A stretch of DNA of 64,000 nt from Halorussus lipolyticus. GTDB taxonomy: Archaea; Halobacteriota; Halobacteria; Halobacteriales; Haladaptataceae. A model generated the notes under the pieces. The model saw nothing but the letters and a program-made list of their open reading frames with translations. It was not told the DNA's origin and searched no databases. Each line of letters opens with the position of its first letter. Position 1 is the stretch's first letter. The position numbers were made by a program, and so were the translations under genes. The stretch spans positions 992,001 to 1,056,000 of the forward strand of contig NZ_CP119804.1 of assembly GCF_029338375.1 (NCBI RefSeq). The letters are read 5' to 3'. Of the stretch, positions 17,618 to 25,289 are shown piece after piece.

Positions 17618-18784
17618 ATGAACGGAAATAGTTTCGGTCGCCTCTTTCAAGTGACCACTTTCGGCGAGAGCCACGGTGAGGCGATGGGCGTCACCGTCTC
17701 GGGGTGTCCCGCGGGCCTCGAACTCTCGGAAGACGACGTACAGGCCGACCTCGACCGGCGAAAGCCCGGCCAGTCGATGATAACGACCAGTCGCGGCGAA
17801 CCCGACCACGTGTCGATTAAGTCCGGCTTACAGGACGGCTACACCACCGGCACCCCCATCGGGATGGTCATCGACAACAAGGACGCTCGCTCGGAGAAGT
17901 ACGAACCGTTTATCACCGCGCCGCGGCCCTCCCACGGCGACTTCACCTACTCGGCGAAGTTCGGCACGCGCAACTGGGGCGGCGGCGGCCGGTCGTCGGC
18001 CCGCGAGACGGTCAACTGGGTCGCTGGCGGAGCCATCGCCAAGAAGATTCTCGCTCAGGAGGGCATCGAACTCAAGGCCCACGTCAACCAAATCGGCGAC
18101 ATCGAGGCCCCGGAGGTCTCTTTCGAGGAAATCAAAGAACACAGCGAGGAGAACGAGGTCCGGTGCGCCCACCCCGAGACCGCCGAGGAGATGCGCGAGC
18201 GAATCGACGAGTACCAGCAGGAGGGTGACTCTATCGGTGGGTCCATCTACTTCGAGGCCCGCGGCGTTCCCCGCGGACTCGGCGCGCCGAGATTCGATTC
18301 GGTCTCGGCCCGACTCGGACAGGCCATGATGAGCGTGCCCGCCGCCACCGCATTCGAGTTCGGCCTCGGCAGGGAGGCCCGCGAGTACACCGGGATGGAG
18401 CGAAACGACGAATGGGAGTTCGAAGACCCCGAGAACCCCGACGAGAGCGACCCGGTGCCGACCCAGAACGACCACGGTGGCATTCAGGGTGGCATCACGA
18501 CGGGCGAACCCATCTACGGCGAGGTCACGCTCCACGCGCCGACCTCGATTCCCAAGTCCCAGACCACGGTGGACTGGGAGACCGGCGAGGAGCGCGAGGA
18601 GCAGGTCATCGGTCGCCACGACCCGGTGCTTCCACCCCGAGGAGTCCCGGTCGTAGAGTCGATGCTGGCGCTGACCTTGGTAGACTTCATGCTGTTGGGC
18701 GGGCGCATCAATCCGGACCGCGTGGACGACCGACCCGGCGAGTACGACACCGACTACCACCCGAGCAGTCCGCAAAACGAGTAG
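17618..18784 (+). CDS. aroC: Chorismate synthase
   Basis: A 388-residue enzyme making chorismate from EPSP, with reduced FMN as cofactor. Diagnostic blocks: NSFGRLFQVTTFGESHGEAMG at the N-terminus, RRKPGQSMITTSR, a GGGRSSARETVNWVAGGAIAKK block (about 127-148), NDHGGIQGGITTGEP, and the C-terminal RHDPVLPPRGVPVVESMLAL. Both active-site His (GESHG and RHDP) are present. An acidic insert around EFEDPENPDESDP is a halophile feature. A TATA-like CATAAATA lies about 30 bases ahead of the ATG, which suggests a short or absent leader. Confidence 0.97.
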   Translation: MNGNSFGRLFQVTTFGESHGEAMGVTVSGCPAGLELSEDDVQADLDRRKPGQSMITTSRGEPDHVSIKSGLQDGYTTGTPIGMVIDNKDARSEKYEPFITAPRPSHGDFTYSAKFGTRNWGGGGRSSARETVNWVAGGAIAKKILAQEGIELKAHVNQIGDIEAPEVSFEEIKEHSEENEVRCAHPETAEEMRERIDEYQQEGDSIGGSIYFEARGVPRGLGAPRFDSVSARLGQAMMSVPAATAFEFGLGREAREYTGMERNDEWEFEDPENPDESDPVPTQNDHGGIQGGITTGEPIYGEVTLHAPTSIPKSQTTVDWETGEEREEQVIGRHDPVLPPRGVPVVESMLALTLVDFMLLGGRINPDRVDDRPGEYDTDYHPSSPQNE

Positions 18785-18817
18785 CGAGACGAGTCAGCGA
18801 CTGCGGACTGACCCAAC

Positions 18818-19444
18818 TTAGCTCGAACTGTTGTTACCCATACCGCCGTCTCCGCCCTCCAGCGCCACCTCGCCGACCATCGTGTTCGGGTGGACGAGGC
18901 AGATGTAGGTCGCCATCTCCTCTGTCGCGGTGAACCGAGCGCCCTGCACCGCGCCCTGTTCGGAGATGATTTCGGTCTTGCCGACCAGCGAGTCGCTCGC
19001 CGGTTCACCGCCAGTCATATTCCCGGTCATGTTGCCGGTGCTGACGCCGGTCACGTTCCCCCCGGAGACGTTGAGCGAGATGCTCTCGCCGGCGTCGGTT
19101 CCGTTGGCCTCCTCGTACACGTCGGAGGGTACCGAGAGCGGTTCGAGTACTTCTAGATTGTTCCCCTGTGAGTCCTGAATGGCGAAGTTGTGTGGCTGAC
19201 CGTCCACGTTCTGCCAGAGCAGGGTGTAGGTCGTCCCGGTCTGTAGATTCAAAGTCGGATTGTCCGGGACCTCCTCTGTCGCCTCACCGGGGACGCGGTA
19301 GCCCTGCCACGCGCTCGTCTTCCCCCCGAGGACGATGACCGTCTCGTCTTGGCCCTGCGCGAGGACCGTTGCGTTCAATCCAGCCAGTGCGCCGGTTGCG
19401 GCCGCCACTTTCAGAAAGCGGCGACGGGATGTATTCTCTGTCAT
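18818..19444 (-). CDS. Tat-exported cupredoxin-like copper protein
   Basis: A 208-residue exported protein. The Tat signal TSRRRFLKVAAATGALAGL ends near the ALA-type site before QGQDET. The mature part resembles a cupredoxin: a His in the GQPHNFAIQD strand and a C-terminal Cys-x2-His-x3-Met (CLVHPNTM), which together give the Cys/His2/Met set of a type 1 copper site. It should carry electrons outside the membrane. An insert rich in Gly/Asn/Thr/Met (NVTGVSTGNMTGNMTGG) breaks the domain. I start at ATG 19442-19444, next to a GGGGG ribosome-binding stretch and with TTTAATCC about 35 bases upstream; an earlier ATG at 19492 is less likely. Confidence 0.85.
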   Translation of the reverse strand: MTENTSRRRFLKVAAATGALAGLNATVLAQGQDETVIVLGGKTSAWQGYRVPGEATEEVPDNPTLNLQTGTTYTLLWQNVDGQPHNFAIQDSQGNNLEVLEPLSVPSDVYEEANGTDAGESISLNVSGGNVTGVSTGNMTGNMTGGEPASDSLVGKTEIISEQGAVQGARFTATEEMATYICLVHPNTMVGEVALEGGDGGMGNNSSS

Positions 19445-19633
19445 GAAACCCCCGCCAGTACACTGTCCGGCGAGGGGATTAAATGGGGGCAATCGTTGTG
19501 GGCTTTCAATTCCGAAGCGTGACGTAATGGGACGTTACGAATCCGCATGAACGATTTCCCCGACACGCAGAGACGCGCCTCGGGGAACGACCGCCTCCTA
19601 TTGCCTGCCGAAAGTGTTTCTGCCGCCGGTAAT

Positions 19634-19641
19634 TTTATTAA
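19634..19641 (+). promoter_or_regulatory. TATA-like box for the HalOD1 gene
   Basis: TTTATTAA lies about 35 bases ahead of the GTG start at 19676, in an A/T-rich patch within high-GC surroundings. A GGGAGA ribosome-binding stretch lies between it and the start. Confidence 0.5.
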
Positions 19642-19675
19642 TCTATTGTATGGAACCATACACAGGGAGAGAAAC

Positions 19676-20011
19676 GTGTCTAAAAGTAACACGGGCAGTG
19701 AGACCGACGATGGGGCCGGTCTCACCGAGTCACCGGACCGACCGGGCGTCTACCGGACGAAATACGACCCCGACGGTACGGGAACCGTCACCGACACCGT
19801 TATTCAGGCGATTGCAGAAGTGGCGGAGGTAGACCCAACCAACACGGTTATCCCGCTCGCTGACCGCATCGACCCGGACGCGCTCAACTCGCTGTTCGCC
19901 GACCGCGAGGGGAACGCCCAGACCACCTTCCGCGTCTGCGGCCTCGAAGTCCTCGTGCGGAGCGACGGCCGGGTCCGCATCGTAGACGATTCCGTTTCCG
20001 ATACAGACTAA
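19676..20011 (+). CDS. HalOD1-type output domain protein
   Basis: A 111-residue acidic protein. After about 30 disordered residues, a domain of about 75 residues begins around DTVIQAIAEVAEVDPTNT, continues through PLADRIDPDALNSLF and ends FRVCGLEVLVRSDGRVRI. This matches the HalOD1 output domain (helix with AxxD/P, 'L...V.DPDAL..LF', and the F.Y.G..V.V....V.V strand pair) found in haloarchaeal signalling proteins. I take the GTG at 19676-19678 as start because GGGAGA lies about 8 bases before it and the TATA-like box fits. The longer frame from 19547 lies partly upstream of that box. It ends 4 bases before the next gene, so the two form an operon. Confidence 0.78.
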   Translation: MSKSNTGSETDDGAGLTESPDRPGVYRTKYDPDGTGTVTDTVIQAIAEVAEVDPTNTVIPLADRIDPDALNSLFADREGNAQTTFRVCGLEVLVRSDGRVRIVDDSVSDTD

Positions 20012-20015
20012 CGAG

Positions 20016-20954
20016 GTGACAGGTGTGCAAAATACGACACTCATCCGAACCTGCGTAGAGGGCGACCCCCACACGTTCGTCCTCCGACGCCGGCCGACAG
20101 ACGCATCGACGCTCGACCTCCTGTTCGACGCCGTTGCCCCCGAGCGACCCACCGACGCGCTGGCCGTCACCGACGACGGCACCGAGGGCTTCCTCGAAGC
20201 GTGGACCAGTCAGACCGGACGACGACCGCGGAACATCGGCATGATTAGCGTCGGCGAGCGAATGCGCTCTGCCGCCGCGTCGTCGGATTCGTCCGGGTCT
20301 GGCGGGTCTCCGCCACCGGTCGCGCCCCACCACGACATCGTGCAGGGCGTCGCCGACCCGACCGACACCGAGGCCATCCGCGAGGCGGTCGTCGGGTATC
20401 TCGACACGTGGCCGACTGATGGCCGGACTGTGGTCTACTTCGACGCCACGTCGTCGCTCCTCGACGGCCTCGGAACCGAGGAGACCGTCGACTTCCTCGA
20501 AGACTTCGTGCGACTCCTCGACGCTCGGGACACGGTGGGCTACGTCGGAGTGACCCCCGAGAACCACGACCCGGCGGTCGTTCGGGAGATGGCCTCGCTG
20601 TTCGACACCGTGGTCGAGTGCGCCGGAAGCGCGGCCGAGGCCATGACCGAACCCTCGGTCAGCGACTGCTTCGACGCGCTCTCGGATGCCCGCAGACGGT
20701 ACGTCCTCGGTGCGCTGTTGGAGGGTGGGCCGATTTCGGTGGAGACGCTCGCAGAGGGTATCGCCGAGCGGAGTTCGGCCGAGCGCGAGTCGGCCCACGT
20801 CTCACTGCTAAACGTTCACCTGCCGAAACTGACCGACTTGGGCCTCGTCTCCCACGACCGCGAGGACGGACGGGTTTCGCCGAGCTATCACTTCGGGCGC
20901 ATCGAACCCTACCTGCGGCAGGCGCTGGCAGTCGAGCGCGACGATTCCGACTGA
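20016..20954 (+). CDS. DUF7504/winged-helix type haloarchaeal regulator
   Basis: A 312-residue protein in two parts. Residues 1 to about 210 form a RecA/KaiC-like alpha/beta fold without a Walker A motif. Residues of note are the strand GRTVVYFDATSSLLDGLG and the segment DTVGYVGVTPENHD, similar to haloarchaeal DUF7504 proteins. Residues about 215-300 form a winged-helix domain starting CFDALSDARRRYVLGALLEGG, the typical start of haloarchaeal ArsR-like/DUF7344 domains. It starts 4 bases after the HalOD1 gene, so the pair probably works together in signal-dependent transcription control. Domain names are from memory of pattern; the DNA-binding role is inferred. Confidence 0.78.
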   Translation: MTGVQNTTLIRTCVEGDPHTFVLRRRPTDASTLDLLFDAVAPERPTDALAVTDDGTEGFLEAWTSQTGRRPRNIGMISVGERMRSAAASSDSSGSGGSPPPVAPHHDIVQGVADPTDTEAIREAVVGYLDTWPTDGRTVVYFDATSSLLDGLGTEETVDFLEDFVRLLDARDTVGYVGVTPENHDPAVVREMASLFDTVVECAGSAAEAMTEPSVSDCFDALSDARRRYVLGALLEGGPISVETLAEGIAERSSAERESAHVSLLNVHLPKLTDLGLVSHDREDGRVSPSYHFGRIEPYLRQALAVERDDSD

Positions 20955-21025
20955 GTGCCGAACTGCTCGACCGACGCCGAGTCGCTCCGACTGGCTTTTA
21001 CCGCGCGGACTCTACCGTTCCGACG

Positions 21026-21652
21026 ATGGACGCGAACCAGCAGACTCGCGCCAACCCGTTCGGGATGGACGCCGAGTGCGAGAACTGCCCGGAACTCTGC
21101 GAGACCCGCGAGCGGGTCGTCCACGGCTACGGCGACGTGGGCGCGGACTTCCTGTTCGTCGGCGAGATGCCCGACGACGAGTCCGACCGGACGGGCGTGC
21201 CCTTCACCGGCGAGAAGGGAGAGGTCCTCCAGAACGTCTTGGGCTACCTCGGCCTCAACAACTCCCTGCCGGGAGACGACGAACCCGAGTTGGAGAACGC
21301 CTTTCTGACCTATCTGACGCGGTGTCACGCCGAGCGTTCGCCGACCGACGACGAGATTCGGACCTGCGAACCCTACCTGAACGCCGAAATTCGGATGATA
21401 AACCCGGAGATTCTGGTCCCGGTCGGCCAGCGCGCGCTGACCGAAATTGCCACCGAGTACACCACGACGCCGGCCGACGAGTTCGACGCCGAGGACGACC
21501 ACGCCACCACGATTCGGGGCCGGGGCTTCGAAATCGTCCCCATGCGCGACCCCGGCGAGCAGTCGGAGGCCGACCGCGAGGCGTTCGTGGACCACTTCCA
21601 GTCGCTGATGGCGGGCGATTACCGCCAGACGAAGGGTCGTCGGAGTCGGTGA
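21026..21652 (+). CDS. Uracil-DNA glycosylase family 4-like protein (divergent)
   Basis: A 208-residue protein of the UDG superfamily. Four Cys that could hold the family 4 iron-sulfur cluster are visible: CENC at about 12-15 (with a further Cys at 19), TRCHAE and RTCEPY. The first motif region is FLFVGEMPDDES ... GVPFTGEKGEVLQNVLG, followed by FLTYLTRCHAERSPTDDEI and EILVPVGQRAL. Two features differ from classical family 4: the GExPG water-activating motif reads GEMPDD, and the C-terminal HP motif is replaced by PMRDPGE. It may therefore be a related iron-sulfur protein with altered activity. ATG 21026 is favoured because the frame upstream overlaps the preceding gene. Confidence 0.8.
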   Translation: MDANQQTRANPFGMDAECENCPELCETRERVVHGYGDVGADFLFVGEMPDDESDRTGVPFTGEKGEVLQNVLGYLGLNNSLPGDDEPELENAFLTYLTRCHAERSPTDDEIRTCEPYLNAEIRMINPEILVPVGQRALTEIATEYTTTPADEFDAEDDHATTIRGRGFEIVPMRDPGEQSEADREAFVDHFQSLMAGDYRQTKGRRSR

Positions 21653-21671
21653 GAAAGAGGCAGGTCGCCGA

Positions 21672-21875
21672 CTATCCCCAGTAGGGGTTCGACAGTTCGC
21701 GGGTCGGCCCGGTTCCGGCCTTGCTCAGCGCGAGGACGACCACGACCAGCAGAGCCAGCACCGCGAGTGCGGCGACGTTTCCGAGCGCGACCTGTACGAG
21801 ACCGACGAGCGCACCGGCCGCGACGAACGCCAGCAGTGCGACCGATAGCGCAGAGAGGAGTTTCCACCAGTTCAT
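21672..21875 (-). CDS. Small two-helix membrane protein
   Basis: A 67-residue protein starting MNWWKLLSALSVALLAFVAA, with two hydrophobic helices (about 5-25 and 30-50) and a short polar tail ending NPYWG. The start at 21873-21875 is chosen over an in-frame ATG 63 bases upstream because it gives the helix directly, and the longer form has no coding character. Function unknown. It converges with the 21026 gene, with 19 bases between the stop codons. Confidence 0.68.
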   Translation of the reverse strand: MNWWKLLSALSVALLAFVAAGALVGLVQVALGNVAALAVLALLVVVVLALSKAGTGPTRELSNPYWG

Positions 21876-21950
21876 ACGAGGAAATAAGGACACGTGTCGA
21901 AATAAGTGTGACCAACCGCCTGCGACGCTCGGTGTCACAGACCATCTCCT

Positions 21951-22150
21951 TGGCGGACTGAAAGGGCGAGCGCGGTTCGCGTAACACGTGGTCGTCTCAG
22001 CGGGCCACTATTCGAGCGCCGGGCGGTGCTGAGAGGCGCGAGAATATCCCGGTGAGCGAACGCCGGAGGACAAACCGCGTCCTCCGAGATCACCCTCACT
22101 TCGTTCGCGTGACCGCGAACCGCGCGAGGGCTTTCGAGGACGTTGCTGTC
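21951..22150 (+). repeat. Intergenic palindromic repeat, family A copy 2 (variant)
   Basis: It starts GGCGGACTGAAAGGGCGAGCG and ends GAGGGCTTTCGAGGACGTTG. Outer arms GAGCGCGGTTCGCG and CGCGAACCGCGCG differ from copy 1 but pair with each other. Inside is the conserved GGCGGTGCTGAGAGG block, and an additional hairpin GGAGGACAAACCGCGTCCTCC at about 22066-22086 that also occurs in the copy at 42622. It fills most of the 21876-22248 gap. Confidence 0.62.
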
Positions 22151-22248
22151 TCGTTTGTTTCTCCAACTACTTCGACCGACTTACTTGACACGACTGCCCA
22201 GAAGCCCAGATTAAAACTTTCAAGGTTCGCGCCGCCCGAGGGGAAGAT

Positions 22249-23004
22249 ATGACACACATCGCGGTCTTCGCCGACCCGCCGCGGCCGGGTCTCGCCTTTC
22301 CCGAACTTGCCGAATCGTCGCCGCTCTCCGAATCGGAGGCGGCCGACCTCTACGCCGCGACGCTCAAGGACACCTTCGTCGCCGTCCGCCGGAGCGGCGG
22401 CGACCTGCTGGTCAACTACCGACCCGACGACCTGCTGGCCGACGAGTTCGTCGGCGACGAGTCCGCCGAGGCCGAAGTCCGCGCGCTGGCGGCCGACGCC
22501 CTCGACTCGACCGAGGAGGTCCGCTTCGAGGTCCAAGTCGGGTCGTCGTTCTCGGCGCGTGCTGGGAACACGGTGACGCACCTCCTCGGCGAGGAGGGCG
22601 TGAGTTCGGTCGCGGTCGTACCCGGAACCGCACCCTTCCTGACCCGCCAAGAAATCGACAGCGCCGCGATGAAGATTCGGCGGAACGCGGTCGTCCTCGG
22701 GCCGAGCGAGCGCGGTCGGGTCTACTTCGCCGGGTTCGCCGACACCATCGACTTCGAGGACGCCTACGCCACCCCTGAAATCGAGACGCTGGCCCGCCGC
22801 GCCACCGACGCGGGCCACGAGGTCGGTTTCCTCTCCGCCAAGACCTGTATCGGGACCGTCGAGGACCTCTGCTCGCTGGTTTCGCTGGTCAACGCTCGGA
22901 CCGAGGCCGGGCGCGTCGTCCCGGAACACACCGCGACGCTATTCGACGAGTGGGGCCTCCGAGTCGAGGAGGGCGCGGACGGCCCGGAACTGACCCGCGA
23001 GTAG
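22249..23004 (+). CDS. DUF2064-like (GT-A fold nucleotidyl/glycosyl transferase-like) protein
   Basis: A 251-residue protein. The N-terminus MTHIAVFADPPRPGLAFPEL and the following LSESEAADLYAATLKDTF resemble the start of DUF2064/TIGR04282 proteins, a GT-A fold group with a P-rich loop and an 'LY.A.L.DT' helix. Later segments EGVSSVAVVPGTAPFLTRQEID and VVLGPSERGRVYFAGFAD fit the 'D.P.L....' and 'GP..DGGYY..G' positions of that fold, but with the acidic metal-binding residues changed. The C-terminal helix region is EIETLARRATDAGHEVGFLSAKTCI. The family call is tentative; it is clearly a real gene. It lies about 45 bases ahead of tRNA-Ser. Confidence 0.72.
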   Translation: MTHIAVFADPPRPGLAFPELAESSPLSESEAADLYAATLKDTFVAVRRSGGDLLVNYRPDDLLADEFVGDESAEAEVRALAADALDSTEEVRFEVQVGSSFSARAGNTVTHLLGEEGVSSVAVVPGTAPFLTRQEIDSAAMKIRRNAVVLGPSERGRVYFAGFADTIDFEDAYATPEIETLARRATDAGHEVGFLSAKTCIGTVEDLCSLVSLVNARTEAGRVVPEHTATLFDEWGLRVEEGADGPELTRE

Positions 23005-23047
23005 ACCGACAGTTCTTAGACGCCCGAGTTGGTACTGTCGGGTGCGC

Positions 23048-23130
23048 GGTGGGATGGCAGAGCGGCCTATTGCGCCTGCCTTGAAAGCAGGTGGCGTCAT
23101 GCCTCTTGGGTTCAAATCCCAATCCCACCG
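23048..23130 (+). tRNA. tRNA-Ser (anticodon TGA)
   Basis: An 83-base class II tRNA. The acceptor stem is GGTGGGA with TCCCACC and discriminator G. The anticodon arm is CCTGC-CTTGAAA-GCAGG with TGA, followed by a long variable arm with a GGC/GCC stem and the T-arm TTGGG-TTCAAAT-CCCAA. CCA is not encoded. The last 24 bases recur exactly at 23267-23290. Confidence 0.95.
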
Positions 23131-23290
23131 TCTTTTCCGACGAACAATCTGCGAGCAGTTCATCTGCTCGCAATCCGTGAGGAGGAAAGCGAGTCCGATT
23201 GGGATTTTAACCCCTGCCAGTCGCATGCCCGGAATGGCCCGACCACACGCCCGGACCGTCTGGCTCTGGGTTCAAATCCCAATCCCACCG
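23131..23290 (+). repeat. tRNA-Ser trailing repeat unit
   Basis: A unit of 160 bases directly after the tRNA. It has three parts. First is a spacer with a perfect 8-base-pair hairpin GCGAGCAG/CTGCTCGC (23151-23171). Second is an inverted copy of the T-arm (23197-23213) followed by CTGCCAGTCGC. Third is a core leading to ACCGTCTGG and a direct copy of the tRNA 3' end (23267-23290, identical to 23107-23130). Parts two and three can pair into one long hairpin. The same architecture follows tRNA-Thr and the tRNA-like gene at 62365. Confidence 0.75.
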
Positions 23291-23434
23291 TAATTCTGAC
23301 GCTCGCAAAACGGCGAGTAGCAACTATGCGCCTTTTCGGGACGGCGCGAGTCGCGCGGAGTGCGACGAGCGCCGAACCGCGGACGCCGACGGGCCGACTA
23401 ACCACCGGCAGACGCCCGGTTGACCAAACCACAG

Positions 23435-23577
23435 TTTGGGTGGACTGAAAGGGGCCGCCCGGTCGCGTTTACTTTAGTCGTCTCCGCGGGCACTACTCAC
23501 GCCGGGCGGTGCGGAGAGGCGTGAGTATCCCGCGGAGCGACCGCGACCGGGCGGGGGCTTTCTAAACGTTCACCACT
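23435..23577 (+). repeat. Intergenic palindromic repeat, family A copy 3
   Basis: Closest in sequence to copy 1: GAAAGGGGCCGCCCGGTCGCG on the left, and CGACCGCGACCGGGCGGGGGCTT on the right. The inner stems TCCGCGGG/CCCGCGGA and TACTCACGCC/GGCGTGAGTA are perfect here but differ in sequence from the corresponding stems of copies 1 and 4. From 23578 to the next start at 23776 I see only an A/T-rich stretch (about 23635-23755) with a repeated GGGCTTTCTAAACxTT block. Confidence 0.7.
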
Positions 23578-23775
23578 CCGTTTCTCGTCGTGACGGCAAA
23601 CTCCGGTACGGTTCAGCGTAACCGGGTGGGGCTTTCTAAACCTTAAACAATCTGTTTCTATGTTAGAACAATATGTACAAGACTAAAGAAATCAAAAATC
23701 ATCCCACAACACCAATTCCCCGAAACCCTCGGCCGAACGGTAAACTCTTTTTGCACCCCGTGCCACGTTCCGGAC

Positions 23776-24096
23776 ATGGACTGGCCGCACGACCCCGATG
23801 GCGAAGAAGGGAGCGAAGGCGGACGCAAGTACGGCATGGCGATTCTCGCCAAGAAACTCGACGAGGAGGAAGACTTCCCCCTCCAGAAGCAGGAGTTCGT
23901 CGAGGCCCACGCCGACGAACCGATTCGCATCAACCACCAGCGCGTCGTCAGCGTCGGCGACATCTTCGAGTACGTCGAGGGCGACGAGTACGAGACCATC
24001 GTGGACTTCCACAAGGCGGTCGGCGCGGGCATGCGGAAGGGCGGCTTCTGGGACTACCACCCGCAGGGCGAGAATCCCGAGAAGAAAAGCGCCTAG
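23776..24096 (+). CDS. DUF5785-like conserved haloarchaeal protein
   Basis: A 106-residue acidic protein starting MDWPHDPDGEEGSEGGRKYG, followed by a Lys/Glu-rich helix (AILAKKLDEEEDFPL), FVEAHADEPIRINHQRVVSVGDIFEYV, and FHKAVGAGMRKGGFWDY. The pattern matches a short family widespread in haloarchaea (DUF5785) with no known function. There are no membrane segments or Cys. The A/T-rich DNA just upstream probably holds its promoter. Confidence 0.82.
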   Translation: MDWPHDPDGEEGSEGGRKYGMAILAKKLDEEEDFPLQKQEFVEAHADEPIRINHQRVVSVGDIFEYVEGDEYETIVDFHKAVGAGMRKGGFWDYHPQGENPEKKSA

Positions 24097-24177
24097 GAAC
24101 GAAATTTCAGTTACCGTTTTTCCTCGAACGATTTCTGTGGACGACCTCGATAGTGTTCGGCGTAGCCGGTCGAATTG

Positions 24178-24325
24178 GAACGACGGTTTCGAAAGCCCTC
24201 GCGGGGTTCGCGGTCGCTGACGCAGGATATTTTGGGCGCGCAGTTCTGCGCGCCCAAAATAGTGGCCTACGCAGACGACCACGACGAACGCGAACCCCGC
24301 TCGCCCTTTCAGTCCGCCAAGGAGC
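24178..24325 (-). repeat. Intergenic palindromic repeat, family A copy 4 (variant of copy 2)
   Basis: Read on the minus strand it starts GGCGGACTGAAAGGGCGAGCG like copy 2 and ends GAGGGCTTTCGAAACCGTCG. The outer arms are GCGGGGTTCGCG and CGCGAACCCCGC. Its centre is a perfect 16-base-pair hairpin (24228-24243 with 24246-24261) with a two-base loop, which could extrude as a cruciform or fold in RNA. It fills the 24097-24393 gap. Confidence 0.68.
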
Positions 24326-24393
24326 GTAGATTGATTCGCCGAGCGACGTGTGTGGTTGGCCGCACTTCGCGGCACGTCGCCCTCAGGACCAGA

Positions 24394-25170
24394 CTACTCC
24401 GAGTTCTCGTCGGTCCACCGCTGGTCCGCGTCTGAGTCCTCTCGGCCAGCATCCTCGCGCTCTGTCTCGGTCGCGCTGGGACCAGTGACGGCGAGACGCT
24501 CGTTCTCCTCGCGTTCGACGCCCTCGTCGCTCAGAGTCCACGTTGACCCCGAGTCGGTGTAGGTTTCGGCCCGGACCTTCTCCTCCAAGAGGTTGACCGC
24601 GACGGCGTTCGCGCCTTCCGGGATGATGAGGTCGGCGCGCTTCTTCGTCGGCGCGACGAACTGCTCGTGCATCGGCTTGACCGTCGAGAGGTACTGGTCG
24701 ATGACGCCCTCCAAGCCCCGGCCGCGGTCCACCACGTCGCGCTCGATGCGCCGGAGGATACGCACGTCGGCGTCCGTCTCGACGTAAACCTTGATGTCGA
24801 GCATCTCGTTGACCTCCTCGTCGTAGAGCGCGAAGATGCCCTCAAGCACCACCACGTCGGTCGGTTCGACCGTCTGGGTCTCGTCTTTGCGATTGTGTTC
24901 CGAGAAATCGTACTGGGGCATCTCGATGGTCTGGCCCGACAGCAGGGCGTCCATGTGTTCGCGCAGGAGTTCCCACTCGAACGCCGAGGGATGGTCGTAG
25001 TTGACCTCCGTGCGCTCCTCGAAATCGAGGTGGCTCAGGTCCTCGTAGTAGTTGTCCATCGGGATGCGCGTCACGGAATCTTCGACCTCCTCGGTGATTT
25101 CGCGGGCGACCGTCGTCTTTCCGGCCCCAGTTCCCCCCGCGATACCGATGACGAACGACGGGATGGTCAT
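24394..25170 (-). CDS. udk: Uridine kinase
   Basis: A 258-residue kinase phosphorylating uridine/cytidine in pyrimidine salvage. Walker A is VIGIAGGTGAGKTTVAREI at about residues 6-24. The family motifs DNYYEDLSHL, NYDHPSAFEWELL, PQYDFSEHNR and VVLEGIFALYDEEV follow, then RRIERDVVDRGR and EQFVAPTKKRADLIIPEG. A C-terminal acidic tail of about 50 residues after NLLEEKVRAETYT has no counterpart in the core enzyme. The start at 25168-25170 gives MTIPSFVIGIAGG; the open frame further upstream lacks coding character. Confidence 0.93.
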   Translation of the reverse strand: MTIPSFVIGIAGGTGAGKTTVAREITEEVEDSVTRIPMDNYYEDLSHLDFEERTEVNYDHPSAFEWELLREHMDALLSGQTIEMPQYDFSEHNRKDETQTVEPTDVVVLEGIFALYDEEVNEMLDIKVYVETDADVRILRRIERDVVDRGRGLEGVIDQYLSTVKPMHEQFVAPTKKRADLIIPEGANAVAVNLLEEKVRAETYTDSGSTWTLSDEGVEREENERLAVTGPSATETEREDAGREDSDADQRWTDENSE

Positions 25171-25289
25171 TGAAAGGGTGGAGGGTAGACTGTGGTTTGA
25201 ATCCCTCGGAATCGGATTTTTCCTGTCGTCGGAACGGTGTTTCGGTCGCTCGGTCGCTCCGTCCTGTCGGATACTCCTCGAATACACCG

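Noticed and set aside
23265..23290. Second tRNA-Ser 3' end taken as an att site of an integrated element
   Set aside because: The gap to the first copy is only about 135 bases and holds no integrase or cargo. The presence of an inverted copy and the same layout at two other loci fit a repeat unit better than a prophage scar.
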